From a virus, in IMG/VR virus record IMGVR_UViG_3300044729_001332, positions 1-34,679 of that record: DNA of 34,679 nucleotides. One strand, 5' to 3'. The notes under the pieces are model-generated. The model was given only the letters and a program-made list of their open reading frames with translations, was not told the origin of the DNA and did no database searches. Position numbers and translations under genes: made by a program. How positions within the stretch are numbered: position 1 is the stretch's first letter; each line of letters starts with the position of its first letter. This document shows positions 7,605 to 16,271 of the stretch, piece after piece.

Positions 7605-8739
7605 GGCGCAACATAAAGTATTAACAAGTGCGGCTCGATTCCGCGTTCTTATGTGCGGAAGGCGTTTCGGGAAGTCTCTTATATCTCAAATCATATCAAT
7701 CGAGCAGGCAACCTTCGGTAATAGTATTGCCTATATTACTCCTACATATCAGCTGGCAAAAGTGTTCTTCGATGAAATGATAAAGAACCTTCCGCAGGAT
7801 TTGTACGAGTGCAATCGTTCCGACCTCGTTATCAAGTTCGATGGCGGCGGCAGCATCCGCTTTTTTACCGGTGAGCGGCTCGATGCGATGCGTGGCCTGC
7901 GCTTCCATCTGGTGATAATCGATGAGGCGAGCTATATCTCCGATCTCGAAACCGGATGGCTTAATAGCATACGGCCCACCTTGACAGATTATCAGGGCCG
8001 GGCCATCTTCCTATCTACTCCGAAGGGCCGGAACTACTTTTACTCCTTATTCCTGAAAGATGGCGAACCCGGATGGCAGTCGTTCAAGTTCACCACTTAC
8101 GATAATCCCCACATCAACCCGGCGGAGATAGACGATGCAAGGGCCTTACTGCCTACTGCGGTCTTCGAGCAAGAATACATGGCTAATGCAATGGAGAACG
8201 CGAGCAATCCGTTTGGGAGCAGCCATCTGGCGGAATGCGTTCGGCCTATCAGCAGCCGTCCTGCCATAGCTTATGGCATTGACCTTGCCAAGTCAGTTGA
8301 CTACACGGTTGTAGTCGGCTTGGATGATACCGGAACTGTCTGCCACTACGAGCGGTTCCAAAAGGACTGGAACCTTACGAAGGAGACCATTCGGCAACTG
8401 CCGAGAAATGTGCCTATGCTGATAGATAGCACCGGGAACGGAGACCCGATCACGGAGGACTTGCAGAAGCACTTCGGCAGGATGACCGGGTTCAAGTTTA
8501 CCAGTACCAGCAAGCAGCCGTTAATGGAGGGCCTTGCCTCGGCCATCCACCAGAGGAAGGTGTTCTTCCCAGATAACTACATAAAGACCGAGCTTGAGAT
8601 ATTCGAGTTCCAGTACACGGCTACCGGGGTAAAGTACGGCGCGCCGACTGGGTTCCACGATGACTGCGTTTGCGCTTTGGCTTTGGCATGGAAGTGCTAC
8701 AACGAGAACCGGAGTGCCGGGCAGTATTATTTCATCTAA
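7564..8739 (+). CDS. Terminase large subunit
   Basis: 391 aa from ATG 7564; an upstream TTG at 7552 would add four residues. ATPase: Walker A CGRRFGKS at 31-38, Walker B LVIIDEAS near 117-124 and coupling motif FLSTPKG near 155-161. Nuclease: GIDLAKSVDY near 234-243 (first acid), LIDSTGNGDP near 287-296 and FHDDCVCALALAW near 364-376 (last acids), the RNase H-like pattern. It translocates DNA into the prohead and cuts the concatemer. Length is slightly short of typical (400-500 aa) but every motif is present. The TerL type (cos or headful) cannot be decided from motifs alone. Confidence 0.95.
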   Translation: METQKIIIQFNPHKAQHKVLTSAARFRVLMCGRRFGKSLISQIISIEQATFGNSIAYITPTYQLAKVFFDEMIKNLPQDLYECNRSDLVIKFDGGGSIRFFTGERLDAMRGLRFHLVIIDEASYISDLETGWLNSIRPTLTDYQGRAIFLSTPKGRNYFYSLFLKDGEPGWQSFKFTTYDNPHINPAEIDDARALLPTAVFEQEYMANAMENASNPFGSSHLAECVRPISSRPAIAYGIDLAKSVDYTVVVGLDDTGTVCHYERFQKDWNLTKETIRQLPRNVPMLIDSTGNGDPITEDLQKHFGRMTGFKFTSTSKQPLMEGLASAIHQRKVFFPDNYIKTELEIFEFQYTATGVKYGAPTGFHDDCVCALALAWKCYNENRSAGQYYFI

Positions 8740-8754
8740 ACAAAACGACAAAAT

Positions 8755-9426
8755 ATGTCTTATTATAGTATGCGGATTAGTGTTAAGCAGTTTCAGGAGT
8801 TGTACTTTATCAGTGAAAGGTGGGAAGCCGACATCGATAAGAGCATTAAGCTTGTCGGCGTGATTACCGGAAAGACTCCGGAAGAGGTGGAGGCTATGAA
8901 GATAAGGCCGTTCAATAAGCTATGCGCCAAGATACAGAAGCAGTTCAGCCTGCTGGAGCGTGACTGGATGAAGTCGAAGCCGAGGAAGCTGGTACGGATA
9001 GGCAAGCGGTTCTACCGATTGCACTACGATATTACCCGGTTCCCGAACAATGCCGGTAAGTATATCGATGCGATGTCGTTCAGCAAAGAACTTGTGCCGA
9101 ATATCCACATAATCATGGCAACGATGGCGGAGCCGGTGAGTTGGTTGGGTAAGCCTTATAAACTTGAGCATAGCGAGATAGCGGCGGATATGGAGAAGAT
9201 GGACTTCGAGGTAGCGTATCATGCTGCGGTTTTTTTTTATCTTCTATTTCAAGCGTCAATGAGCGTTACCCGGCCTTATTTGGTAAGGGAAATAACGAAG
9301 CAGGGGATAAAGGAGGAAACGGCGGAACTGCTGCTGAACTATTCATCGAGACTTTTGGCTGGGTTGCAAATGCCAAGATGGTCGCTGAACATGAGGCAGT
9401 ACCTCTCGAATCGGTTTGGGGTTTAG
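8755..9426 (+). CDS. Tail assembly chaperone, unshifted product
   Basis: 223 aa. The globular part (FYRLHYDITRFPNNAGKYID, then AMSFSKELVPNIHIIM) and the IAADMEKMDFEVAYHAAVFFYLLFQASM helix resemble a family found in the tail modules of Bacteroidota siphophages. A run of nine T at 9230-9238 carries a perfect U UUU UUU slippery site in the reading frame. The -1 frame is open from 9174 to 9521 and encodes a protein-like extension, so the gene most likely makes two products, as lambda G and GT do. These chaperones coat the tape measure protein before tube polymerisation. Without the frameshift evidence I would have called it only a conserved phage protein. Confidence 0.65.
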   Translation: MSYYSMRISVKQFQELYFISERWEADIDKSIKLVGVITGKTPEEVEAMKIRPFNKLCAKIQKQFSLLERDWMKSKPRKLVRIGKRFYRLHYDITRFPNNAGKYIDAMSFSKELVPNIHIIMATMAEPVSWLGKPYKLEHSEIAADMEKMDFEVAYHAAVFFYLLFQASMSVTRPYLVREITKQGIKEETAELLLNYSSRLLAGLQMPRWSLNMRQYLSNRFGV

Positions 9427-9521
9427 GGGTTCTGCACTTTTTGAACGACCTACTTTATATTAAAATGAAAAGCGAGTACGATGTCGAACAATATAACCGG
9501 CAGTCAAAAGGAAAATATTGA
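9237..9521 (+). CDS. -1 frameshift extension of the tail assembly chaperone (GT-like)
   Basis: Reading shifted by -1 after residue 161 adds 94 residues, giving a 255-aa fusion that stops with TGA at 9519-9521. The extension has a glycine/glutamate-rich linker (GKGNNEAGDKGGNGG), then an ordered part with ETFGWVANAKMVAEHEAVPL and LHFLNDLLYIKMKSEYD. The pattern of W-G-W-like aromatic, amphipathic helices and basic tail resembles the second half of tail chaperones in related phages. There is no good start codon of its own in the upstream half of this frame. It overlaps the next gene's start at 9481 by 41 bases. The frameshift itself is inferred. Confidence 0.6.
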   Translation, partial: LSSISSVNERYPALFGKGNNEAGDKGGNGGTAAELFIETFGWVANAKMVAEHEAVPLESVWGLGVLHFLNDLLYIKMKSEYDVEQYNRQSKGKY

Positions 9522-10077
9522 TTTCATCAAGCAGCTCAATGAGGCTCCTGATGGTGAGGTTGTGCAGGATGCTCTGGTAACATCGGCGAACTATTTCCTT
9601 GATGTGTTGGTGAAGAAGGTTGAAAAATACAAGCTTGTAAATACCGGAGATTTAACAACAAAAGCCAAGATTGAGGAGATAGGAAAAAATCAGGTGGATG
9701 TCAAGCTTCCGTACTATTATGATTTTATAAATAAAGGTGTGCGCGGAGCCAAGAGCAAGCAGCCTGCCAGCTCGCCTTATAGCTTTAAGGATTCCTTCAG
9801 CATGAGTGAGGAAGGCCGGAAGAACATAAAGAGCCTGATTGATAACGGTAAGGCAAAGCTGCGAGTCGTTAAGCCGGGTAAAGAGGTAGGTTTAGAAAAA
9901 AAGCGGCGTAGCGTGGCAGACATCCAGCTCGATACCTTAATATTCAGAATCAAGTCCTACGGTATCAAGCGGCGGCCATACTTCGATGAGGCATTGAAAG
10001 AAAGCAAACAGAAGATAATTGATATAGTCGGAGAAGCATACGGAAAGGAAATAACTTTAAGCATTAAACCTAAATAA
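9481..10077 (+). CDS. Head-tail or tail completion protein (HK97 gp10-like)
   Basis: 198 aa. Residues about 15-80 show a helix followed by strands (VQDALVTSANYFLDVLVKKV, then a KLPYYYDFINKGVRG stretch) and residues 155-185 (IKSYGIKRRPYFDEAL) resemble the gp10-type neck/tail completion fold with the typical R-P-hydrophobic ending. I assign it by shape and position, not by a signature motif. Two bases separate its stop from the next gene. A tail tube-associated structural protein is the alternative. Confidence 0.5.
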   Translation: MSNNITGSQKENIDFIKQLNEAPDGEVVQDALVTSANYFLDVLVKKVEKYKLVNTGDLTTKAKIEEIGKNQVDVKLPYYYDFINKGVRGAKSKQPASSPYSFKDSFSMSEEGRKNIKSLIDNGKAKLRVVKPGKEVGLEKKRRSVADIQLDTLIFRIKSYGIKRRPYFDEALKESKQKIIDIVGEAYGKEITLSIKPK

Positions 10078-10078
10078 G

Positions 10079-11296
10079 ATGGCAGTAAGTGGATTTTTAG
10101 AAACAGCGCAAAGCTTTATGGATGACTTGTGGTTATCAGCCATTAGCAGTGCATCAGGACAAACCGACCTGAAATATATTATAGAATTATACAACGGAGC
10201 CAGCAAAATTTTTGAGGGGAAAGTATATCCTGAACCCACCAATAAATACATGTACTTTAATGTTGCACCGATAGTGCGCAACTCTTTTTCAGAAAACTTT
10301 TTCGAGTTTGATTTCTCAAATAATTATGATTTAAACGCATTAAATTACTCATTAAATTATAGAATTGGAACAGATTATTCTGGAATAACTACGCTAAATG
10401 AAGTAAGCGCAGCGGTACAAGTAGGGCATTTAACAATGCTTCGACCAAAATTCAAGAATAGAAGATATTTAAAAACTTCATTGTTTGATGATAGAACTAA
10501 TAAATGGCTAACCGATAGAAAACAAGTTTCTTCAATAAACCAAAATAGTGATAAATTCTATATTGGCTATAATGTTGATGCGGATAGCCCTTCGGATGAG
10601 ACAACCGCAATAAAATGGCAGTCTTATAATGAAGCAGGAACGCAGATATCATCATCATCTTACGTTGATATTGAAGCAGGAGATTTAGCACCACATCGGA
10701 TTTTGAATATTGGCCCTGATGGTCTTGATGATTTAACTGGAAGCAGCCCAGACATAACTACTTGTGCTTATTATATCGTAACACTTCGCTGGTATAATCC
10801 AGAAATATCGGCTTACCAATATATCACCTTTAGAATCAACAAAGCTTGCAATCCGAAATATCAATCGGTACCGATACACTTTTATAATAGGTTCCTTTCG
10901 GTAGATACCATGCGATTCGACCTTGTCAGCCGTACTACGGTAGACGTTGAACGCAAGTCATACAACCAGCGCGACTATCGATTCAGCGGAAGCAGCGTGC
11001 TTTATACAGATAGCTCGGCTTCCGGAACTACGGTCTATCGGGAGAACAAGATTAACTACAACGCAACGTACAACTACACGATGAAGCTTACCAGCGACTT
11101 TCTCGATGATCAGGACTGGGAATGGCTGGAGGACTTGATTGAATCCCCGAAGATATACATGGAGGAGGATGGCTATTTCTACCCAGTAACAATTAAGGCT
11201 ACTAATTACGAGATAAGCAAGTACATAAACAACCGCCTGCGGCCGCTTGAAATCGAAATAGAATTTAACTCACCAAGATTATCCAGCGCACGATGA
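10079..11296 (+). CDS. Phage structural protein, probably distal tail/baseplate component
   Basis: 405 aa, no classical motif recognised. It is rich in beta-type sequence throughout, with a C-terminal block (NYTMKLTSDFLDDQDWEWLE followed by LIESPKIYMEEDGYFYPVTI) common in Bacteroidota phage tail genes. The following gene overlaps by ATGA and looks like a baseplate partner, so a distal-tail hub role is plausible. Base composition is split: 10321-10380 has 12 G+C in 60 whereas 11041-11100 has 26 in 60, with the change near 10,860. The N-terminal two thirds may come from another phage. Confidence 0.55.
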   Translation: MAVSGFLETAQSFMDDLWLSAISSASGQTDLKYIIELYNGASKIFEGKVYPEPTNKYMYFNVAPIVRNSFSENFFEFDFSNNYDLNALNYSLNYRIGTDYSGITTLNEVSAAVQVGHLTMLRPKFKNRRYLKTSLFDDRTNKWLTDRKQVSSINQNSDKFYIGYNVDADSPSDETTAIKWQSYNEAGTQISSSSYVDIEAGDLAPHRILNIGPDGLDDLTGSSPDITTCAYYIVTLRWYNPEISAYQYITFRINKACNPKYQSVPIHFYNRFLSVDTMRFDLVSRTTVDVERKSYNQRDYRFSGSSVLYTDSSASGTTVYRENKINYNATYNYTMKLTSDFLDDQDWEWLEDLIESPKIYMEEDGYFYPVTIKATNYEISKYINNRLRPLEIEIEFNSPRLSSAR

Positions 11297-13317
11297 CAAG
11301 GCTATTCATAGAGGAGAAAGAGCTTGACCTTACCGCGTCCATATCGCAGCAGATAACCTATGCCATCGATGATATTCGGAACGTGGATAGCAAGGCAACT
11401 ACCTTCAGCCGGACGATAGTGCTTCCGGGAACTGCACGGAACAACAACCTCTTCGGGCAGATATTTGATTTCAATCAAGCAAACTTTACGAATGATTCCT
11501 TGCCTAATGTGGAATATAATTTCAACGCTTCGAAGTCTGCGAAGTGCAGATTAGAATCGGATGGAATGCTGGTTATGAAAGGCATCCTGCGTCTGCTACA
11601 AATAGTGAACGATGGCGGTCGCATCGAGTACGAGGTAAGCATCTTCGGAGAACTCGGCGGCTTCATTACGAAGCTCGGAGCCTTGAAGTTGCAGGATTTG
11701 GACTTTAGCGAGTACGACCATGACTATACGGCGGAGAATATAGAGGATAGCTGGGATAATGATAACGCAGGAGAGGGTTACTATTATCCGCACATCGATT
11801 ACGGCGATTACTCGGCAGGTTCTGAGAAATTAAGCTGGAATGTAGGCACGTTTAGACCTGCTTTGTTTGTGAAGCAATACATCGAAAAGATGGTAGCTGC
11901 GGCAGGGTATACGCTTGATTTCCCACTGATGGCAACCGACCGCTTCAAGCGGTTGATTATTCCGTACAATCGGAAGATACTAACTGCGAACAATACCAAG
12001 ATATTGAAGCAATACGGAGTCAACCAGACGTTCGATGATGGCACTTCGACTCCGCTTATACTATCAGGCGGAACCGGAACGCTTGGCTCGTTTACTTTGC
12101 TTGGCGATGGCGAATATAAATACACTGGAGCAACTACCGTATCCACAACGCTAAAGATAGTCGTTACCTACACATACACCGGATTCCCGGATACGCTTGT
12201 TTTCCGGATACGAAAGAACGGAGTCACTATCTACACGCAGGACTTGATTGCGAACGGAAGCATTAGTCATACCATGACGGTTGAACTGTCTACAAATGAT
12301 ATATTGTTCTTCCAGTTTATCAGCATCATAAACACGCAGACGGTCACCTATCTTGGAAAGCTGGACATAGATACTGACGTAGCTATTCCGACTCCGGTGC
12401 TTCTGGATGATGAGGTGAAGCTTAATGATACGATTCCGCAGAACATCTTGCAGAAGGATTTCTTCGTTTCTATTATCAAGCTTTTTAATCTATACGTCTA
12501 CGAAAATAGTCTGGTAGAAAAGAGGCTTGTCATTAAGCCTTATGTTGATTTCTACATAGACCAGACGGATGATTATAGCGACCGGGTAGACCGAAGCAAG
12601 CCGATAGTAATTAAGCCGATGAGCGAGTTGAACTCTCGCTACTATCAGTTCAAGTACAAGAGTGACACAGACTATTGGAATGAACTATACCGGAAGCGAT
12701 ATAACGAAGGGTACGGCGATAGGATTTTCGACAGTCAATACGAGTTCGCATCGGAGACACAGACCTCGGAGATAATCTTTGCCGGAACACCGATAGTAGG
12801 ATATGCGGATGAGGATAAGAAGTATAGCACCATCTTCAAGCGGAACGGCAATGAGCCGACAATAACCGAAGAGCAAATAGATAGCGTAATCAGGATATTG
12901 CAGGCGAAAAAGATTACTGGTATTACATCTTGGAGGCTATTCACGGAAGACGATAGCGGGGTACTTGGAGACTTTACGAAGTATGCCTATGCTGGGCACT
13001 TTAACGATCCGGACAACCCGACTAACGACTTGAACTTTGGCTCTACGAATGAGCTTTTCTTTACCGGGGAATCCACTGGCACGAATCAATTTAACGTGTA
13101 CTACTCGCCATACATGGCGGAGATTACGGACAAGGATAGCAGGCTGCTGACTTGCAACATCAAGTTTAACGGCTTGCAGATAGCGAACCTTGATTTCAGC
13201 AGGTACATCTGGATAGACGGAGGCTTATATCGGTTGATGCGAGTCATTGACTACACACCGGGAACTACGGATTCCTGCAAGGTGGAACTTTTACGAGTGA
13301 TAAATAAAACATATTAA
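11293..13317 (+). CDS. Large tail/baseplate structural protein
   Basis: 674 aa, not recognised by motif. The N-terminus (LFIEEKELDLTASISQQITY, AIDDIRNVDSKATTFSRTI, LPGTARNN) is a widely shared opening of Bacteroidota phage tail proteins. The middle (about 230-360) contains Thr/Gly-rich beta repeats, and the C-terminal third contains RYYQFKYKSDTDYWNELY-type strands that resemble hub or tail-associated proteins. It starts in an ATGA overlap with the previous gene and stops two bases before the tape measure start. Role as part of the tail tip or baseplate is inferred from position between tail genes. Confidence 0.55.
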   Translation: MTRLFIEEKELDLTASISQQITYAIDDIRNVDSKATTFSRTIVLPGTARNNNLFGQIFDFNQANFTNDSLPNVEYNFNASKSAKCRLESDGMLVMKGILRLLQIVNDGGRIEYEVSIFGELGGFITKLGALKLQDLDFSEYDHDYTAENIEDSWDNDNAGEGYYYPHIDYGDYSAGSEKLSWNVGTFRPALFVKQYIEKMVAAAGYTLDFPLMATDRFKRLIIPYNRKILTANNTKILKQYGVNQTFDDGTSTPLILSGGTGTLGSFTLLGDGEYKYTGATTVSTTLKIVVTYTYTGFPDTLVFRIRKNGVTIYTQDLIANGSISHTMTVELSTNDILFFQFISIINTQTVTYLGKLDIDTDVAIPTPVLLDDEVKLNDTIPQNILQKDFFVSIIKLFNLYVYENSLVEKRLVIKPYVDFYIDQTDDYSDRVDRSKPIVIKPMSELNSRYYQFKYKSDTDYWNELYRKRYNEGYGDRIFDSQYEFASETQTSEIIFAGTPIVGYADEDKKYSTIFKRNGNEPTITEEQIDSVIRILQAKKITGITSWRLFTEDDSGVLGDFTKYAYAGHFNDPDNPTNDLNFGSTNELFFTGESTGTNQFNVYYSPYMAEITDKDSRLLTCNIKFNGLQIANLDFSRYIWIDGGLYRLMRVIDYTPGTTDSCKVELLRVINKTY

Positions 13318-13318
13318 G

Positions 13319-15196
13319 ATGGCAGAAGAAGTTGCGTTATCGATAAAAGTAAATGCAGAACAAGCGAATCAGTCTGTCGGCAGCTTTAAGAAGCAGCTGC
13401 GTGAGGCAACGGCTGATCTTGTGAACATGTCGATGCAGTTCGGTGAGGCTTCTGCGGAGGCGCAGGCAGCAGCGAAGAAGGTGGCAGGATTGAAGGATGC
13501 CATCGGCGATGCGAAGGCTCTTGCTGATACGTTCAACCCGGATAAAAAGTTTGTTGCACTTGGCGGAGCATTGCAAGGAGCTACTGCCGGGTTCTCCGCG
13601 CTTCAAGGTGCTATGGGTTTGTTCGGAGGTGAGTCTAAGGATGTGGAAAAAGCACTGTTGAAGGTTCAGTCAGCTATGGCCTTGCAGCAGGGTATAAGCG
13701 GAATCGCCGGAGCTTTAGACTCTTTTAAACTTCTGAAGAATGAAATAGTCGGCGGAGTTACAAAGGCATTTAGCACATTACGCGGAGCCATTATTGCCAC
13801 TGGACTCGGTGCGCTTGCTGTTGGTATCGGTTTGCTGATAGCGAACTTCGAGAAGGTCAAGCAGGTTGTACTGAACTTCATACCCGGACTTGCTAAAGTA
13901 GGCGAGTTCGTAGGCAAGCTTATCAACAAGGTAACCGACTTCATTGGAGTAACCAGCGAAGCGCAAAGAGCGCAGGAGCGGTTTATAGCATCCAGCGAAA
14001 AGCAGTTAAAAGCTGCTAAGGATTTCCTTGATCAAGAGGGGTATAAATATGATGAGTTCACAAAGAGAAAGATTCAGGCTGATATCGATTATAAGGAGAA
14101 TGTACTGAAAGTAAATAAGGACACTACATTATCTGAAGCTGAAAAAAATAAAGCACTTAAAAACTTTGCCGATAAAAGGAACTTTGAATTAGATGAGGCA
14201 GACAAGGAAAGAAATAAGAAAGCACAAGATGCCGAAGATGAGAAGAATAAGAAGATAAAAGAGAAGCAGGATGCAGCGCATAAGGAGCGTATGCAGAAGG
14301 ACAAAGAAAGAGCCAAAGAGATAGCGGATGCAAATAAAGAGCAGGACAAAAGGCAGCTTGATTTGCAGCAAGAGATATATCTGCAAAGCATACAAGATGA
14401 AGATGCAAGAGCGCAGGAAAAACTACGCATCCAGCTTGAGAACAGTATAAAGGAAATAGAGCAGACAAAAGCAACAGAGAAAGAGAAGAATGAGACTATA
14501 AAGCTGCTGCGCGAAAAGTATAATCAAGATTTAAGCCAGCTGCAATTTGAACAAGTTGAAAAGCAGATAGCTGCTGATATTGAATTAACAGAAAAGCAAG
14601 CCGAAGCAAGAAGGCAGCAAGATGAGAAAGAATTAGAGGAAGCAAAAAAGAAAGCCGAAGAACAAAAGAAAATTGAAGAAGATTTCCTTAAAACACTTGC
14701 AGATATCAGGCAGAAGGATTTCGATAATAGAATGAAACTGCTTGATGCGGTAGGCAGTGGACTTACTGCATTGAGCGATATAGTAGGTAAGGAAACCGCA
14801 GCAGGAAAAGCTCTTGCCGTGGCATCTTCTTTGATTAATACCTATGCAGCAATAGCCGGGCAACTTAAAGCTTTCTCTGGAGTACCAGTTCCCGGTTATG
14901 CCATAGCGCAAGCAATAGTTACCGGACTTGTAGGATTTAAGGCAGTAAGAGACATCATAAAAACTCCGATACCCGGCGGCAAAGGTGGAGGCTCAACAAG
15001 TGGCAGCGTTCCAACTGGTGCAGGGGTAGCTCCTCCTCCTCCGCAGATTCAGTCAGTGCCACAAACTACCAGAATAGATCAGGGCCAAATCAACCAGATA
15101 GGCAATGCTGCGGTAAGGGCCTATGTAGTTGAAACAGAAGTAAACAGTCAGCAAGAGCGGCGCACACGGATTGAGCGTGCGGCTCGTATTGGATAA
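13319..15196 (+). CDS. Tape measure protein
   Basis: 625 aa. Organisation fits a tape measure: an N-terminal amphipathic region (SIKVNAEQANQSVGSFKKQL), a glycine/alanine-rich hydrophobic segment at about 155-180, a very long charged coiled coil at about 215-465 rich in Lys, Glu, Gln and Ala, a second hydrophobic stretch at about 475-540, and a Pro/Gly linker before a short basic C-terminus. Tape measure length sets tail length, so a siphovirus with a short-to-medium tail is expected. The coiled-coil part produces several long antisense open frames that are not genes. Confidence 0.85.
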   Translation: MAEEVALSIKVNAEQANQSVGSFKKQLREATADLVNMSMQFGEASAEAQAAAKKVAGLKDAIGDAKALADTFNPDKKFVALGGALQGATAGFSALQGAMGLFGGESKDVEKALLKVQSAMALQQGISGIAGALDSFKLLKNEIVGGVTKAFSTLRGAIIATGLGALAVGIGLLIANFEKVKQVVLNFIPGLAKVGEFVGKLINKVTDFIGVTSEAQRAQERFIASSEKQLKAAKDFLDQEGYKYDEFTKRKIQADIDYKENVLKVNKDTTLSEAEKNKALKNFADKRNFELDEADKERNKKAQDAEDEKNKKIKEKQDAAHKERMQKDKERAKEIADANKEQDKRQLDLQQEIYLQSIQDEDARAQEKLRIQLENSIKEIEQTKATEKEKNETIKLLREKYNQDLSQLQFEQVEKQIAADIELTEKQAEARRQQDEKELEEAKKKAEEQKKIEEDFLKTLADIRQKDFDNRMKLLDAVGSGLTALSDIVGKETAAGKALAVASSLINTYAAIAGQLKAFSGVPVPGYAIAQAIVTGLVGFKAVRDIIKTPIPGGKGGGSTSGSVPTGAGVAPPPPQIQSVPQTTRIDQGQINQIGNAAVRAYVVETEVNSQQERRTRIERAARIG

Positions 15197-15214
15197 CACA
15201 TAAAAATAAGAATC

Positions 15215-16249
15215 ATGAAAATTTATGAATTGGTAATAAACCCGGAAGAGAACAACGATGCCGAAGTATCCTACATCGCGCTGGTAGATGCTCCGGCGAT
15301 TAAGAAAGATTTTATCGCCTTCAACGAGCAGTTTGTAGAACCCGGAGAGAAAGAGACAGAGGACGAGTTCATTTCCCGGTGTATCCGCTATGTAGTTAAC
15401 GAAGGAAAGGATCAGGAGCAGGCGGCTGCTATCTGTTACTCGAAGTGGGATAACCGCTTTCAAAAGTTCCAGGATAGTTACGATGATTACCCGGAAGCAG
15501 CGAAAGAGGCGGCAAGGACCGCACTGCGCTACGCAGAGGAAAACGGCTGGGGAAGTTGCGGCACTCCGGTAGGAAAGGTAAGAGCCAACCAGTTAGCCAA
15601 AGGTGAGGCAATAACTCGTGAAACGATAGCACGGATGGCAGCATTCGACCGACATCGCGAGAACTCCGACAAACCGCTCGGAGACGGTTGCGGCAGGTTG
15701 ATGTGGTTAGCTTGGGGAGGAGATGCCGGGGTAGAGTGGGCCCAGCGTAAGCTTAAGCAGATTGATAAAGAAAAGCTGCATGCTTTCGCCATCCAGAACG
15801 AGGACGAGCGGATAATCACCGGGCCACTTATGATTCCGAATCAACTCATCTACCGGAACAATGAGCGATTCGGTGAGCATTACGTTAAGTTCTCGGCCGA
15901 GACCATTAGACAGATTGCCATCAAGTTTGCAAAGAAAGGTTATCAGAAGAATGTCAACCTGATGCATGATGCCGATATGCAGGTGAACGGAGCCACTATG
16001 TTCGAGTCTTTCATAAGCGATTCAAGCCGTGGAGTGAAGCCGATGGAGCAGTTCAGCGACCTACCAGATGGCACATGGTTCGGCTCGTTTTATGTCGAGA
16101 ATCCGGAGGTCTGGAAGCTTGTAAAGGAGGGCAACGTGAGAGGCTTTTCAGTCGAGGGAATGTTTGATTACGAGGTTCCGGAAAGCACGGAGGAAAAATA
16201 TAGCCGATTGATTGTCAACGAATTAGCAGAGATTTTTAAACACTTTTAG
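15215..16249 (+). CDS. Prohead protease, XkdF-like, with an inserted domain
   Basis: 344 aa. The start YIALVDAPAIKKDFIAFNE (20-38) and the segment RIITGPLMIPNQLIYR (199-214) are the two halves of an XkdF-like putative serine protease. Likely catalytic residues are H251 (NLMHD) and S312 (RGFSVEGMF). Between the halves sits a foreign module of about 140 residues (42-185) containing ISRCIRYVVNEGK, CGTPVGKVRANQLAKGEAI and RLMWLAWGGDAG. The protease trims scaffold and capsid proteins during head maturation. It is the first gene of the head module, directly followed by scaffold and major capsid genes. The function of the inserted module is unknown. Confidence 0.8.
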   Translation: MKIYELVINPEENNDAEVSYIALVDAPAIKKDFIAFNEQFVEPGEKETEDEFISRCIRYVVNEGKDQEQAAAICYSKWDNRFQKFQDSYDDYPEAAKEAARTALRYAEENGWGSCGTPVGKVRANQLAKGEAITRETIARMAAFDRHRENSDKPLGDGCGRLMWLAWGGDAGVEWAQRKLKQIDKEKLHAFAIQNEDERIITGPLMIPNQLIYRNNERFGEHYVKFSAETIRQIAIKFAKKGYQKNVNLMHDADMQVNGATMFESFISDSSRGVKPMEQFSDLPDGTWFGSFYVENPEVWKLVKEGNVRGFSVEGMFDYEVPESTEEKYSRLIVNELAEIFKHF

Positions 16250-16271
16250 ATTTCTTGTCTTATTAGATTGT

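Noticed and set aside
9229-9239. The T run as a simple sequencing error
   Set aside because: Both reading frames give sensible protein past the run, so a programmed shift is better supported, but resequencing would be needed to exclude an error.
13666-14911. Long antisense open frames opposite the tape measure gene
   Set aside because: They are Leu/Ser/Cys-rich mirror images of the coiled coil and have no independent signals.
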